Source: Bacillota bacterium (GTDB lineage Bacteria > Bacillota > Sulfobacillia > JACIYH01). From it: 64,000 bases of DNA. Below, in pieces: positions 24,534 to 35,202 of this stretch (its first letter is position 1; each line of letters begins with the position of its first letter). Below the pieces are notes generated by a model. It was not told the origin of the DNA. It made no database searches and worked only from the letters and a program-made list of their open reading frames with translations. Position numbers and translations under genes: made by a program. Location of the stretch: positions 18,046 to 82,045 of the forward strand of contig JASEFA010000002.1 of NCBI GenBank assembly GCA_030019365.1, in the 5' to 3' direction.

Positions 24534-25495
24534 TCAGACCAGGTGGCAGGCTACCTGGTGGTCAGGGGCAAAGGGACGGAGGACCGGTACTTCGCGCCGG
24601 CACTCGTCTCTGGCCCTCGGGCAGCGAGGCCAGAACCGACATCCCGGCGGCGGAGACGAGGGGTCGGGAACGTCGCCCTCGAGGGGAACCCCCAGGGTGC
24701 GCCGGCGGGGATCGGGTACGGGGACCGCCCCGATCAGGGCCTGGGTGTATGGGTGCAGCGGCGTGCCCAGCACTTTCTCAACCGGCCCGCTCTCTACCAG
24801 CACCCCCAGGTACATCACCCCCACCCGGTCGCACATGTGCTCCACTACGGCGATGTCGTGGGAAATCAGCAGATACGAGAGTCCCAGCCTGACCTGCAGG
24901 TCGGCGAGGAGGTTCAGCACCTGAGCCTGCACGGAAACGTCCAGGGAACTGGTGGGCTCGTCCAGGACCAGCAGGGAGGGGTTGAGCGCCAGGGCGCGGG
25001 CCACGCCCACCCGCTGCCGCTGGCCCCCGCTCATCTCGTGCGGGTAGCGGTTCAGGAACTCGCCGGGGAGACCCACCAGGGCGCACAACTCTGCCACGCG
25101 CTCCCGCAGCTGGCGCCCGCCCATGGGCACGTGAGCGCGCAGGGGCTCCGCCACGATGTCCAGGACCCGCAAACGCGGATCCAGGGACCAGTACGGGTCC
25201 TGGAACACCATCTGCACGTGCCGGCGCATGCGGCGCAACTCTTCCCCCCTGAGGGAAGTGAGGTCGCGACCCTCGAACAGCACCCGCCCCTCCGTGGGCT
25301 CGACCAGACGCAGCACGGTGCGGGCCAGGGTGCTCTTGCCGCAACCCGACTCCCCCACGATGCCCAGTGATTCCCCCCGGGTAGAAACAGTGAAGGTGAC
25401 TCCGTCCACGGCCCGGACCCAGCCCGTCACCCGACGCAGCATTCCCGTCCTGATGGGGAAGTACCTCTTCAGCCCCCTCACCTCGAGGAGCGGGG

Positions 25496-25499
<4 letters not shown>
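24534..25499 (-). CDS. oppF: Peptide-type ABC transporter ATP-binding protein, OppF/DppF family
   Basis: ATPase of 321 residues powering the second peptide-type importer. Walker A is [10 protein letters not shown] (about residue 48), the Q-loop is [13 protein letters not shown], the signature is [15 protein letters not shown], Walker B is [13 protein letters not shown], and the switch histidine is in LISHDIAVV. The C-terminal oligopeptide-type extension has the cysteines of [18 protein letters not shown], as in family members that carry a [4Fe-4S]-like site. Start ATG 25499 overlaps the oppD stop (ATGA). It is the last gene of the operon that begins at 34890. Confidence 0.95.
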
Positions 25500-26518
<1,019 letters not shown>

Positions 26519-26523
26519 CCAGG

Positions 26524-27438
26524 CTACGCCTCCCGTGTGCGGGGATCGGAAATCTCCCTGATCCCGTCTCCCACCAGGTTGAATGCCAGCACGGCCACAA
26601 ATATGGCCAGGCCGGGGAAAGTAACATACCACCACTGGTTAAGAAAGAAGTTGCGCCCGATGCTCACCAGCAGCCCCCACTCAGGCGTAGGGGGCTGCGC
26701 CCCCATCCCCAGGAACCCTAAAGACGCCGCAGTGAGGATCACCCCGCCGAAGTCCATGGAGGCCTGCACCACCACCGGAGCCATGGTATTGGGCAGGATG
26801 TGGCGCCAGATAACCACCCAGGGCTTGACCCCCGCCGCGCGGGCGGCCTCCACGAACCCCCGCTCCCTCACCGAGAGGGCCTGGCCCCGGATGAGGCGGC
26901 TGTACCAGGGCCACCACGCTATGCCGATAGAAATCATGACGTTGGTCAGGCTGGGACCCAGCATGGCGCATATGGCCACCGACAGTAACAAGGGCGGAAA
27001 GCTCATGAACACGTCGCACACCCGCATGAGCACCTCGTCCACCGTTCCCCCGAAGAACCCGGCCGCCAGGCCGACGGGCACCCCGATGAGCAGGGCCAGC
27101 CCGATGGCAATGACCCCCACCGTCAGGGATATGCGGGAGCCAAACAATACCCGGCTGAACAGGTCGCGCCCCAGTTCGTCCGTGCCAAACGGGTGCTCCC
27201 GGCTGGGCGTAAGCAGGGCCCTCTCCGGATGCACGTCGGTACCGGCATCCCCTGGATAGGGCGCCAGCCAGGGGGCGGCCAGCGCCACCAGGATAAGCAG
27301 CAGCACCACCGCCGTGCCGGCCACCGTCAGGCGGTTGCGCCGGAAAAGGTACCACGTATAGCCGAGCCCCGCCCTCCTGCGCTCTTGACTGTTGTGATCC
27401 GGTGTGGCGTCCGGAGTGCGCGTTGCCTCGTCGCTCAT
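26524..27438 (-). CDS. oppC: Peptide-type ABC transporter permease, OppC/DppC family
   Basis: Permease of 304 residues. A hydrophilic N-terminus of about 35 residues precedes the first membrane helix, followed by the family stretch FGTDELGRDLFSRVLFGSR and the ATPase-contact loop EAARAAGVKPWVVIWRHILPN. The C-terminal GDGIREISDPRTREA is typical. ATG 27438 is selected from a GGAGG site eight bases upstream; it starts one base after the oppB stop. It shares the family of the permease at 621-1448 but belongs to a different operon. Confidence 0.94.
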   Translation of the reverse strand: MSDEATRTPDATPDHNSQERRRAGLGYTWYLFRRNRLTVAGTAVVLLLILVALAAPWLAPYPGDAGTDVHPERALLTPSREHPFGTDELGRDLFSRVLFGSRISLTVGVIAIGLALLIGVPVGLAAGFFGGTVDEVLMRVCDVFMSFPPLLLSVAICAMLGPSLTNVMISIGIAWWPWYSRLIRGQALSVRERGFVEAARAAGVKPWVVIWRHILPNTMAPVVVQASMDFGGVILTAASLGFLGMGAQPPTPEWGLLVSIGRNFFLNQWWYVTFPGLAIFVAVLAFNLVGDGIREISDPRTREA

Positions 27439-27439
27439 G

Positions 27440-28459
27440 TCATCCCTCCAGCCGGATGCGCGGATCGAGCCAGGCCAGGATGAGGTCAACCACCAGGTTG
27501 ACAATCACGTAGGTACATGCCACCACGATGGTGACTCCCATGATGGCGGGGTAGTCCGCCGAGAGGATGGACTGGGAAGCGTACTGCCCCAACCCTGGCC
27601 AGTTGAAGACGCTTTCCACCAGGAACGTCTCCGCCAGGGAATACGCGAAGGTGAGCCCCAGTACGGTAATGGTGGGCCCCAGCGCGTTCTTGAGGGCGTA
27701 CCGGTAATACACCACCGGGCGCGGGATGCCGTACGCCCGTGGCACCACGATGTACTCCTCGCTCATCACCTCGAGGAGAGAGGAGCGGGTCATCCTGGTG
27801 ATGAGCCCCAGGGGGTATGCGGCCATGGTGACGGCCGGCAGCACCATGTGGCTGAGGGCGTTGCTGAATACCGGCCAGTTACCCGTAAGGAGGGAGTCCA
27901 GCAAATACGACCCGGTGATGCGGTGGATGGGATAGGTGAGCCGCACCACGGTGTCCACCCGGCCCCCCAGGGGTAGAATCCCAAGGTAGCCGAAAAAGAG
28001 CAATTGCAGCAGCATGGCCAGCCAGAAGGTGGGCACCGAAACCGCCCCGATGGACAGCAGCCGGGCACCGTGATCGGGCAGCCTATCCTTGCGGGTGGCG
28101 GAAAGGATGCCCATCGGCACCCCCACCGCCACGGCGATCAACATGCCGCTCAGTATGAGCTCCAGCGAGGCGGGCAGGAAGGCGCGAATATCCGCGATGA
28201 CCGGCCGGTGGGTGCGGATGGACCTGCCCCACTCCCCCCGCAACAGGTCCCCCATGTAGCGCAGGTACTGCACGTACAGCGGCTTGTCCAGGCCCAGCTC
28301 TACCCGGGCGCGGGCAATCTGCTCCGCGGTGGGGTGGCCTCCCACCCAGCGCGCCGCGGGGTCGGAGGGGATGACCCTGGCGATGAAGAAGGTCACCAGT
28401 GTCACCCCACATAATACCGCAACTCCCAGCAGCAACCTGCGAACAATATACGCTCTCAA
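27440..28459 (-). CDS. oppB: Peptide-type ABC transporter permease, OppB/DppB family
   Basis: Permease of 339 residues with the expected N-terminus (RAYIVRRLLLGVAVLCGVTL), the motif ARVIPSDP, six membrane helices, and the contact loop YGIPRPVVYYRYALKNALGP. It starts at TTG 28459; GGAGGTACGG lies upstream with a slightly long gap. It follows the racemase-like gene by 55 bases, so the ABC components are split by enzyme genes inside one operon: binding protein first, then four enzyme genes, then the permeases and ATPases. Confidence 0.94.
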   Translation of the reverse strand: MRAYIVRRLLLGVAVLCGVTLVTFFIARVIPSDPAARWVGGHPTAEQIARARVELGLDKPLYVQYLRYMGDLLRGEWGRSIRTHRPVIADIRAFLPASLELILSGMLIAVAVGVPMGILSATRKDRLPDHGARLLSIGAVSVPTFWLAMLLQLLFFGYLGILPLGGRVDTVVRLTYPIHRITGSYLLDSLLTGNWPVFSNALSHMVLPAVTMAAYPLGLITRMTRSSLLEVMSEEYIVVPRAYGIPRPVVYYRYALKNALGPTITVLGLTFAYSLAETFLVESVFNWPGLGQYASQSILSADYPAIMGVTIVVACTYVIVNLVVDLILAWLDPRIRLEG

Positions 28460-28514
28460 CCCCTGCCGTACCTCCCGACCGTGTCACGATAAGCGCCACT
28501 TCCTCCCGACAGCG

Positions 28515-30029
28515 TCATCTCTTCCGCCAAGGCCTCGCCCTCCCCACCAGGTCGGCCAGGTTAAGAGCTACCGCCAATGGCTCCAGGACGGGTACGTCCA
28601 GTCTCTCGGCTACCGCGTGGGCCATCTTCGCCATCGCACCGCAGCCCAGCACAATCACCTCCGCCCCCCGTCCTACCAGATTCCGGGCTTCCGAGAGGAT
28701 TGCTTCCGCCGTGACGGCCTCGTCACTGGAAAGTTCCAGGACCCCTATGTCGATCCCCACCGCACCCGCCAGCCGATGAGTCAACCCCATCTCCCTGACC
28801 TGCAGCTCGGCCCAGGGGCCGGCGTTCCGCCCCGTCGATACCACCCCGAAGCGGTGCCCCAGCAGCAGAGCCAGTCTGCAGCTGGCCTCTGCCAGGCCAA
28901 TAGCAGGTCTGCCCGTGGACTCCCGCAGGGCCAGCACGGCCGGGTCGGCGAAGCAGTTTACCACACTGACGTCGAATGCCCCGCCCTCACCGCGCGCTGC
29001 CCGCACCACACCGGGACGGGCACATGCCTCCTGGTAAAAGGTTTCTATACATCGCGGTCCTGCGCTGATGTCCTTCACGTTTGCCCTGGTCCAGGGCGGC
29101 AGCACGGTGCGAGCATATTCCGGTACCCATGATAGCAGGCCGGGCGAGACTACCGGATTCACCAGCAAAACATCTACGGGATCAGGATCCCCGCCGATCC
29201 TGCCGCCAGGCCCGCCCGCGAACACCCCTGCTTGCTCCCCAGGCCCGCTGGTACCTTCAGCGCCGCAACCCTGGATCCTCCCAACCCGCGGCTCCCGGTA
29301 AGGGGCATACAGGCCCCCCCGGTAATGGGACAATCCCAGCCTGGCCAGGACCTGCGCGGCCCGGAAGGCAAGGGCCATCGGCTCCAGCACCACCAGCCCC
29401 ATCCCCTCCAGGACGGCAGCCACCCTGGGGGCAAGCGGGGCCAGGCCGGTGCAGCCCAGCACCATTACCTGGGCGTTCGCCTCCTCGTGGGCGCGCAAGG
29501 CGGCCCGCACCGCGCACTCCACCGTGCGGTCGGGCTGGCGTTCCAAATCCGCCACCGCCACGCCCAGGGGGTAAACGCCGCCCACCGTCCCCTGCAGACC
29601 CAGGCGACGCACGTAACGGCGGAACATGACCGCGGCGGTCTCGTCGGGAGCCAGCACCGCCACCCCTTCCCCGAAAAGGGGAGCCAGGGCCAGGGCCGTC
29701 TCGCCCGCCCCCAGCACCGGACAGGCGAGGAGTTCGCGGCCGGGGGCCAGGCCGGGGTCGGCGCAGCAGTTGATGACCACGGCGTCATACGCGTCTCTGC
29801 CCGGGCCCCGTTCCGGTGCCCCGCCCGCCTCCGCCAGAGCGTCCAGCAACGCCGCTACCCCGTACTCGGCCTCCACCAGCCTCGTCTCCCTGTCCACCGC
29901 CGGGGGCCCGTACCTCAGGCTGGCCACCCGTACCTCGTCCCCGGGTGCGACGAGGGAACGGAGGTATGCCTCATCCTGGGCGTCCCAGACGTCCGTCCCC
30001 ACGGGATTGACAAAAAGGTACCTGGCCAC
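28515..30029 (-). CDS. Two-domain Asp/Glu/hydantoin racemase family protein
   Basis: A 504-residue protein made of two complete racemase-like domains in tandem; normal members have about 230-250 residues and one domain. Domain 1 (about 1-235) starts YLFVNPVGTD and has the paired catalytic-cysteine motifs AVVINCCADPG and VMVLGCTGLAPLA. Domain 2 (about 270-500) starts VDVLLVNPVVSPG and has SVVNCFADPAVL and VIVLGCGAMAKMA. Both therefore keep both cysteines of cofactor-independent racemases. A Gly/Pro-rich linker joins them. Start GTG 30029 follows GGGGGGACG; a longer form from 30071 is possible. Within a peptide-uptake operon it probably racemises an amino acid, hydantoin or carbamoyl amino acid released from the imported compound. 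Substrate unknown. Confidence 0.87.
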   Translation of the reverse strand: MARYLFVNPVGTDVWDAQDEAYLRSLVAPGDEVRVASLRYGPPAVDRETRLVEAEYGVAALLDALAEAGGAPERGPGRDAYDAVVINCCADPGLAPGRELLACPVLGAGETALALAPLFGEGVAVLAPDETAAVMFRRYVRRLGLQGTVGGVYPLGVAVADLERQPDRTVECAVRAALRAHEEANAQVMVLGCTGLAPLAPRVAAVLEGMGLVVLEPMALAFRAAQVLARLGLSHYRGGLYAPYREPRVGRIQGCGAEGTSGPGEQAGVFAGGPGGRIGGDPDPVDVLLVNPVVSPGLLSWVPEYARTVLPPWTRANVKDISAGPRCIETFYQEACARPGVVRAARGEGGAFDVSVVNCFADPAVLALRESTGRPAIGLAEASCRLALLLGHRFGVVSTGRNAGPWAELQVREMGLTHRLAGAVGIDIGVLELSSDEAVTAEAILSEARNLVGRGAEVIVLGCGAMAKMAHAVAERLDVPVLEPLAVALNLADLVGRARPWRKR

Positions 30030-30080
30030 ACTCGTCCCCCCAGTACCGGCCCCTCCCCGGCCTTGCGTCACCCTGCCGGC

Positions 30081-31052
30081 TCACGCCCACCCGGACATCT
30101 CCGCCAGGACTCCGGCGCGCAGAATGACCTCTCCGTCCAGGAAAAGGGTAGGTGACATGATGATGCCGTCGACGTGCAGGGGAACCTGCACGTGCCCGCC
30201 CATGCTGGCGTTGTCCCCGAAGGCCACGTGAACCGTACCCAGGACTTTTTCGTCCTCGAGCACGTTCCCGCTCACCGTGGCCAGGTCGTTGGTACCGATC
30301 CCCAGCTCCGCAAGGTTGGCAGCTCCCTCGCCCACCTCTTCCATGAGCCGCCTCAGTTCGGCGGCCACCCGGCCGCCCTCGATCCGCACCGCGCGGCCAC
30401 CTTCCAGCCATACCCGCACGGGTTGATCCACTCGCACGTCCAGCAGAGATCCATCGATCACCACCACACCCTCGGCCGTTCCCTCCACCGGGGCGATGTA
30501 GGCCTCTCCGGCGGGCAGGTTCCCGAAGCTCCCGGGGGTCAGGTAAAGCCCGGTGTCGGCATGACCCACCCGCCCGGCCAGAGACATGGTGACGCCGGTA
30601 CCACCGGCACTCACGATGCGGGCCCTCCCCGCCCGGGTGAGGAGGTCGGCCAGCGTCGTCGCTCGCCGGGCCACCAGGTGGTAGTCGGCGGGGAGCACCC
30701 TGGCCATCATATCCGCCGTTATCCCCGGCATAGAGGCGACGCGGGCCCCGCGCGCACAGGCCTCCCGTCGGGCGGAAGTGTGGGACAGGGAAAAGGTGGT
30801 GGGCATCACCACCACGTGCGCGTGAGCCATGGCAGCGGCCACCGCGGCGGGCGGCTCCTCCCCGTCCCGGTTGCGCACCTCCATGAGCACCAGAACCGGC
30901 TCCGCACCCAGTTCCCGGGCAGCCCGGCGAAATGCTTGCCCCAATTCGAGGCTGGGCGCGTCGCAGACCACCGCCACCACCTCGCCCGGCTTCACCCCCA
31001 GGCACACCTGGAGGGCCCGCCGGGCTCCTGCCATCACGTCCACCGCATCCAT
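30081..31052 (-). CDS. M29-like metallopeptidase family protein (second copy)
   Basis: A 323-residue protein related to thermophilic M29 aminopeptidases and the NicX-type dihydroxypyridine dioxygenases (COG2309). It starts MDAVDVMAGARRALQVCLGVKPGEVVAVV, as the family does, and ends with the metal-site region VLGTVHVAFGDNASMGG and HVDGIIMSPTLFLDGEVI. Shorter than typical M29 enzymes (about 370-410 residues), so it may have a hydrolytic role other than peptide cleavage. ATG 31052 lies five bases after the stop of its paralogue. Two such genes next to a racemase suggest removal of terminal residues or opening of a cyclic compound. Confidence 0.75.
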   Translation of the reverse strand: MDAVDVMAGARRALQVCLGVKPGEVVAVVCDAPSLELGQAFRRAARELGAEPVLVLMEVRNRDGEEPPAAVAAAMAHAHVVVMPTTFSLSHTSARREACARGARVASMPGITADMMARVLPADYHLVARRATTLADLLTRAGRARIVSAGGTGVTMSLAGRVGHADTGLYLTPGSFGNLPAGEAYIAPVEGTAEGVVVIDGSLLDVRVDQPVRVWLEGGRAVRIEGGRVAAELRRLMEEVGEGAANLAELGIGTNDLATVSGNVLEDEKVLGTVHVAFGDNASMGGHVQVPLHVDGIIMSPTLFLDGEVILRAGVLAEMSGWA

Positions 31053-31057
31053 ATCCC

Positions 31058-32104
31058 TCACCCGCCCCGCGCAGCTCTGCCCAGATCCTCCAGTTCCGGG
31101 CCCACCACCCGGCCCCGGTCCAGGATCTGGACCCCATCCAGCCACACAGATGAATTGAGGCATATCCCGTCGCAGTGCGAGGCGGCCCGGATGCCGTCGG
31201 GCGGGACATCAATGGGGCTCATGTAACCGATGCCCCACTCCGTGCACCCCCACACCCGCTCGTCTTCCAGCACGTTTCCCGTGAGCCTGGCCCCAGGGTT
31301 AAACCCGTAGCAGACGTGGCCGAGCCGGAGCATATTGGGATCCCGGAAGGATTCCAGCCAGGCCCGGAACTCCTCCGCCTGGGGGCCACCCGCGATGGAG
31401 ACTATGCGGCCCTCCCGTATCTCGAGGGAAATCGGCGCCTTGAGAATGCCCAGAGGCGGGCACAGCGACCCGTCGAACACGATGGTTCCTTCCACCGTCT
31501 CCAGCCGGGGGGACCAGCCTACCTGCCCGGCCAGCATCCACACGCCGGGGGTGGACGCATCTCCCCAGTCACAACTGATGAAGTGGTCAGGCCCCACGTT
31601 CTGGAATGACACCTCCGTGCCGGCAGGGGTGGTGATCCGCACACTGGTGGCCCGGGAGGTCAGGTCGCGCACCTTCTCCAGGAAGCGACGCAGGGCGGCC
31701 GTGTCCACGCGACCGACAGCCCTCACCATGAGGTCCGCAGTCATGCCGCACAGGCACAGGTAGCGCAGTTCCGGGTTGGCGGCCGTAGCATGCTCGTATA
31801 CCCCCGAATACAGCAGCCACTGGAGGTTATACTCCACCCAGGCCTGGGAGGATGCCACCGCCCGGGCCAGAGCTTCTACGGGAAGGTCGGGGTCGGCCGC
31901 CTTACCCACCCCGCGGGGAGTCGCCACTTTCAGGACCAGGGGCTTGCCCCCCGAATCCAGCACCGCGGCGGCCGTGGCCCGCACCACCTCCTCGTCACTC
32001 AGCGTGTCCGCCGTGATGGCCACCACTTCCCCCGGCTTGACCCGCAGGGACTCCCGTACCAGCTTCCCGGCGGCCGCGCTCAACTCAAATTCGTAGGCGC
32101 CCAT
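31058..32104 (-). CDS. M29-like metallopeptidase family protein (first copy)
   Basis: Paralogue of the following gene, 348 residues. It shares the N-terminal ESLRVKPGEVVAITADTLSDEEVV pattern and a C-terminal region with VWGCTEWGIGYM and SHCDGICLNSSVWLDGVQI, where His and Asp replace parts of the M29 metal site. The N-terminus is chosen at ATG 32104 (MGAYEFELSAAAGKLV), which matches the family start; the frame stays open to 32260 without a good ribosome-binding site. It may form a complex with its neighbour. Function beyond the family is uncertain. Confidence 0.72.
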   Translation of the reverse strand: MGAYEFELSAAAGKLVRESLRVKPGEVVAITADTLSDEEVVRATAAAVLDSGGKPLVLKVATPRGVGKAADPDLPVEALARAVASSQAWVEYNLQWLLYSGVYEHATAANPELRYLCLCGMTADLMVRAVGRVDTAALRRFLEKVRDLTSRATSVRITTPAGTEVSFQNVGPDHFISCDWGDASTPGVWMLAGQVGWSPRLETVEGTIVFDGSLCPPLGILKAPISLEIREGRIVSIAGGPQAEEFRAWLESFRDPNMLRLGHVCYGFNPGARLTGNVLEDERVWGCTEWGIGYMSPIDVPPDGIRAASHCDGICLNSSVWLDGVQILDRGRVVGPELEDLGRAARGG

Positions 32105-32166
32105 TGGTATCACCCGTCCTCGTGTCGGGCGTCTCTCCCAGACCGTGGCACCGGCAAGAGCCCTAC

Positions 32167-33285
32167 CTACCCCTGCCGGGCGAACCGGCCGGGATCCCAG
32201 TCCACGTCGAACCCGAAGAAGCGAGGAACCAGGATACCCAGCCCCCGCTCGTTGAGCCACTCCCGGGGAGCGGGGAATCCGACCACCGCCACCTCCGTCC
32301 CCGCCGGGGCATGAGGATTGAGGATCGGGCTGCCGTCTTCCTGGCGGAGCACGCAGATGAGATCGGGAACGGTGACGTCCACGTGCCCGTCCTTCCAGGA
32401 GATGATGTTTTCGTTCTTGAACCAGATGCGGTACCTGCTACCCGCCCAAGCACCGGTACCCTCGAGTTCCATCTCCCCGAACAGGAAACCTTCCCTGTCT
32501 TCCCAGCGGGGATCGGTGCGCACCACACCCCGGAACAGGAGTTCCCCTCCGCCGGTCCGCACCACCGCCTCCACAGGATCCCGGCCCGCCTCCCAGGCTT
32601 CGCGCCGCGCCCGTCCCACCGCCAGGGCCCGCGTCAGTGCCCCCGGGATCACCCCGCCCGCTCGCAACTGCCCCACCCGAGCGGGGTGATCCGCCGTAGC
32701 CACCATCCCCCCGCTGGCCACGGCGACGGCCCGCACCAGGTCTTCCGCCCGGAAATCGTCCACCACCCGCTCGATGACCACGGGTTCCCCGAAATCGGTG
32801 CACAGGGCCAGCGGGTAGATAGGCAGCCCCTGCAGGTAGTACGTGGAGAACTGCAGGTCGGGAACAGCCCGACCCGCGGCATCGGCGTCCAGGAGGGGAA
32901 TCCCGGCCCGGGCGGCCACGGCCATCCCCACCGCCGTGTTAAGCCCGCCGTACTCAATGGACACCAGGGCAGCAAACGGACGGCCCAGGTGCCGCTCCAG
33001 GGCGCGCATGGCCAGGTATGCGGGCAGCTCTTGGGGCCGTGGCAACCGGGCGAAGCGGGCGGATGCCTCCGGGCTTTTGGGAGCCGTGGAACCCGTGAAG
33101 TACACCGAGCAGGTGGAGGCGTCATCCGGCAACTCCTGTGGCGAGGCCAACCAGAACACCTGTCCCGCCTCGTGCTCGCGCCGCACCATCTCCCACCCCA
33201 GGGAGGGATCTCCCCCGCCGCCGGTGGCGAGCAGGGCACAACCATCCAGCACGTCCCTGGCTTCCTGGATCTCCAGCTTGCGCAA
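32167..33285 (-). CDS. DUF917 family protein (hydantoinase/oxoprolinase-associated)
   Basis: A 372-residue DUF917 protein. The start RKLEIQEARDVLDGCALLATGGGGDP and the core VSIEYGGLNTAVGMAVAARAGIPLLDADAAGRAVPDLQ are the family hallmarks, as is the C-terminal region around VPDLICVLRQEDGSPI. DUF917 proteins commonly accompany hydantoinase/oxoprolinase (HyuA/HyuB) genes or regulators and racemases in catabolic operons, but their activity is not established. TTG 33285 with GGGGGTGG upstream is the best start. It follows the binding-protein gene by 21 bases. Confidence 0.85.
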   Translation of the reverse strand: MRKLEIQEARDVLDGCALLATGGGGDPSLGWEMVRREHEAGQVFWLASPQELPDDASTCSVYFTGSTAPKSPEASARFARLPRPQELPAYLAMRALERHLGRPFAALVSIEYGGLNTAVGMAVAARAGIPLLDADAAGRAVPDLQFSTYYLQGLPIYPLALCTDFGEPVVIERVVDDFRAEDLVRAVAVASGGMVATADHPARVGQLRAGGVIPGALTRALAVGRARREAWEAGRDPVEAVVRTGGGELLFRGVVRTDPRWEDREGFLFGEMELEGTGAWAGSRYRIWFKNENIISWKDGHVDVTVPDLICVLRQEDGSPILNPHAPAGTEVAVVGFPAPREWLNERGLGILVPRFFGFDVDWDPGRFARQG

Positions 33286-33306
33286 CGAAGACCACCCCCA
33301 GGGAGG

Positions 33307-34890
33307 CTACTTTGCCTCCTCGCGATAACAGTCGTACCACCACACCGCGTGCGGATAGGCCGGGTTGTCTACGAAGCCTTTCAGCGACGCCGCCACGGGC
33401 CGCACGTACTCCAGGTCGTACAGGAACAGGGCAGCTGCGTCTTCCACCAGGATCTTCTGCGCCTGCACGTACTTGGCGATGGCCTGTTGCCGGTCGATGC
33501 CGGAAACCCGGCGCCCCTCCTCGATGAGCCGGTCGTACTCGGGATTCCTGTAGTAGCTCAGGTTGAAGACGATCTCAGGCTCGGAGTGGAAGAGGTTGAC
33601 CAGGAAGCTGTACGGATCGGCGTAATCAGGCCACCAGTAAAAGAGGAAGATGTCCTGACGCTTCTGGGGGTCCGGATTCTTGGCGAGTTCCCACTGCTGC
33701 TCCCAGTTCATGACCCGGATTTCCAGGCCGATACCGAGCTCGGCGAAGGACGCCTTCATGAGTTCCGCCACCCTGCGCTCCTGGTCGTCCCCGCTGGTGT
33801 ACGTCAGCGTCAGCTTCAACCCGCCCTTGCCGTAGCCGGCCTTCTCCAGCAGGGCGCGGGCCTTGTCCGGGTCGTACGCGTACTGGGGCACTTCCTCGGA
33901 GTAGCCCCACAAGCCCTTGGGCACCGGCCCGCGGGCCTGGGAAGCGTAACCGAGCATGACCGTGGAGATGATGTCCCGGTAAGGCACGGCGCACGAGATG
34001 GCCCGCCGGACATCCGGGTTGTTCAGCGGCTTCTTCTCCGTATTCAGCATCCCCAGGAGGTTCTGGAAGGAGGGGGTCACCACCACATTGACCTTGGGAT
34101 TCTTCTGCAGGTCGGCGATTTGATCCAGGGGAAGCTGGTTGGTGTAGTCAGCCTGCCCCGCCTCGATCATCTGGCGGCGGGTGGTGGGTTCGGTAACCTG
34201 CTTGAACACCACCTTGTCGAAGTGCTTACCTTCCCACCCTCCCCAGTAGTCGGGGAACTCGGTGAGCACCAGGTCCCCGGCCTTGTCGTAGCTCTCCAGC
34301 GTGTAAGGACCCGTGCCGGCCTCATGCCCGGCCGCGAACCAGTCCTCCCCGTGCTCCTTCACCGCCTGGGGGTCGAATACATGGGCTCCGTACCCCGAAG
34401 AAACGACGAGGTCAAGCGGAGCCGGGTACTTCAGCTTGAACACCACCGTGTACTGGTCGGGCACCTCTATCCTGTCCACGGAATCCCATATGAAGGACGC
34501 TCCCTTCCCCCGCTGGATGGTGCGTTCGATGGAGTACTTCACGGCATGGGCGTCCACGGCATTGCCGGTGTGGAACTTCACACCCTTGCGGATGTGGAAC
34601 GTCCATTCCAGCCCGTCGGGAGAATGGGAATAGTCCGTGGCCAGCACCGGGGTGAACTTCTGAGCGATGGGGTCGTAGCGGAGCAGGGTCTCGTACATGT
34701 TGTTCATGGCGACGATCTCGTTGGAGAAGCTGTCGCTCGGGTCCCAGAACACCATTACCTCGCTCGAGTTGGCGTAGACCGCGACCTGGGGTTTGGCCGG
34801 CTGCTGGGCCGGCTTGCTGCAGGCAGCCAGCAGGGAAACTGTCAGGATCACCACCAGCAGTGGGCCTAACCTACCTTTGCGCCCGTTCAT
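33307..34890 (-). CDS. Extracellular solute-binding lipoprotein, family 5
   Basis: Binding protein of the second peptide-type importer, 527 residues. The signal peptide MNGRKGRLGPLLVVILTVSL ends in the lipobox LLAACS (lipidated Cys about residue 24). Family 5 features: YETLLRYDPIAQKFTPVLATDY, the signature around IRKGVKFHTGNAVDAHAVKYS, and the hinge region GPYTLESYDKAGD. ATG 34890 follows AGGGGGGACAGGG. It starts the nine-gene operon and is divergent from the PucR-type regulator. Related to the protein at 2476-4056 only by family, so the two transporters probably differ in ligand. Confidence 0.93.
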   Translation of the reverse strand: MNGRKGRLGPLLVVILTVSLLAACSKPAQQPAKPQVAVYANSSEVMVFWDPSDSFSNEIVAMNNMYETLLRYDPIAQKFTPVLATDYSHSPDGLEWTFHIRKGVKFHTGNAVDAHAVKYSIERTIQRGKGASFIWDSVDRIEVPDQYTVVFKLKYPAPLDLVVSSGYGAHVFDPQAVKEHGEDWFAAGHEAGTGPYTLESYDKAGDLVLTEFPDYWGGWEGKHFDKVVFKQVTEPTTRRQMIEAGQADYTNQLPLDQIADLQKNPKVNVVVTPSFQNLLGMLNTEKKPLNNPDVRRAISCAVPYRDIISTVMLGYASQARGPVPKGLWGYSEEVPQYAYDPDKARALLEKAGYGKGGLKLTLTYTSGDDQERRVAELMKASFAELGIGLEIRVMNWEQQWELAKNPDPQKRQDIFLFYWWPDYADPYSFLVNLFHSEPEIVFNLSYYRNPEYDRLIEEGRRVSGIDRQQAIAKYVQAQKILVEDAAALFLYDLEYVRPVAASLKGFVDNPAYPHAVWWYDCYREEAK

Positions 34891-35202
34891 CCCTGTCCCC
34901 CCTTTGCTTGCGCGTGGGCCGGGCCCGCACCCCGGCCCGGCTCACTCCGGGTGTCCTGTGCTCCCCCGCTCGCCCGCCGGGCTCCGCCGCATGGGCCGGC
35001 TCTCTCCCGGCACCGGGGCAGGTGCCAGTACCGCTGGACGGGGCAACACCGCAACCCGTTTGGTTAGCGAGTGTTCTGCAGCCGTGCCTGGCATCCTGCC
35101 GTCCTGGTCCTCCCTTTTGCACCAAAAGTGGGTCATTGCCTTGTCCGATATACACAGGGAAATACCCCGGGCAGCGCGAAATCACCCTCAGGGGGACTGG
35201 CC
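34891..35202. other. Divergent intergenic region between the transporter operon and pucR
   Basis: About 310 bases that must hold the promoters of two divergent units. The half near 35110-35165 is AT-richer and carries TTTTG-CACC-AAAAG type symmetry (about 35115-35128), a possible operator. I could not find a convincing sigma-A or sigma-54 promoter in either direction. Confidence 0.45.

Noticed and set aside
32104..34869. Very long plus-strand open frame (about 920 codons) opposite the DUF917 and binding-protein genes
   Set aside because: It is an antisense shadow caused by high GC content; its translation is His/Gly/Arg-rich without family features, while the minus strand encodes well-recognised proteins with ribosome-binding sites.
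34891..35202. A sigma-54 promoter in the divergent region upstream of the PucR gene
   Set aside because: A GGCACG...TGC string occurs but the GG and GC elements are too close together for a -24/-12 promoter.
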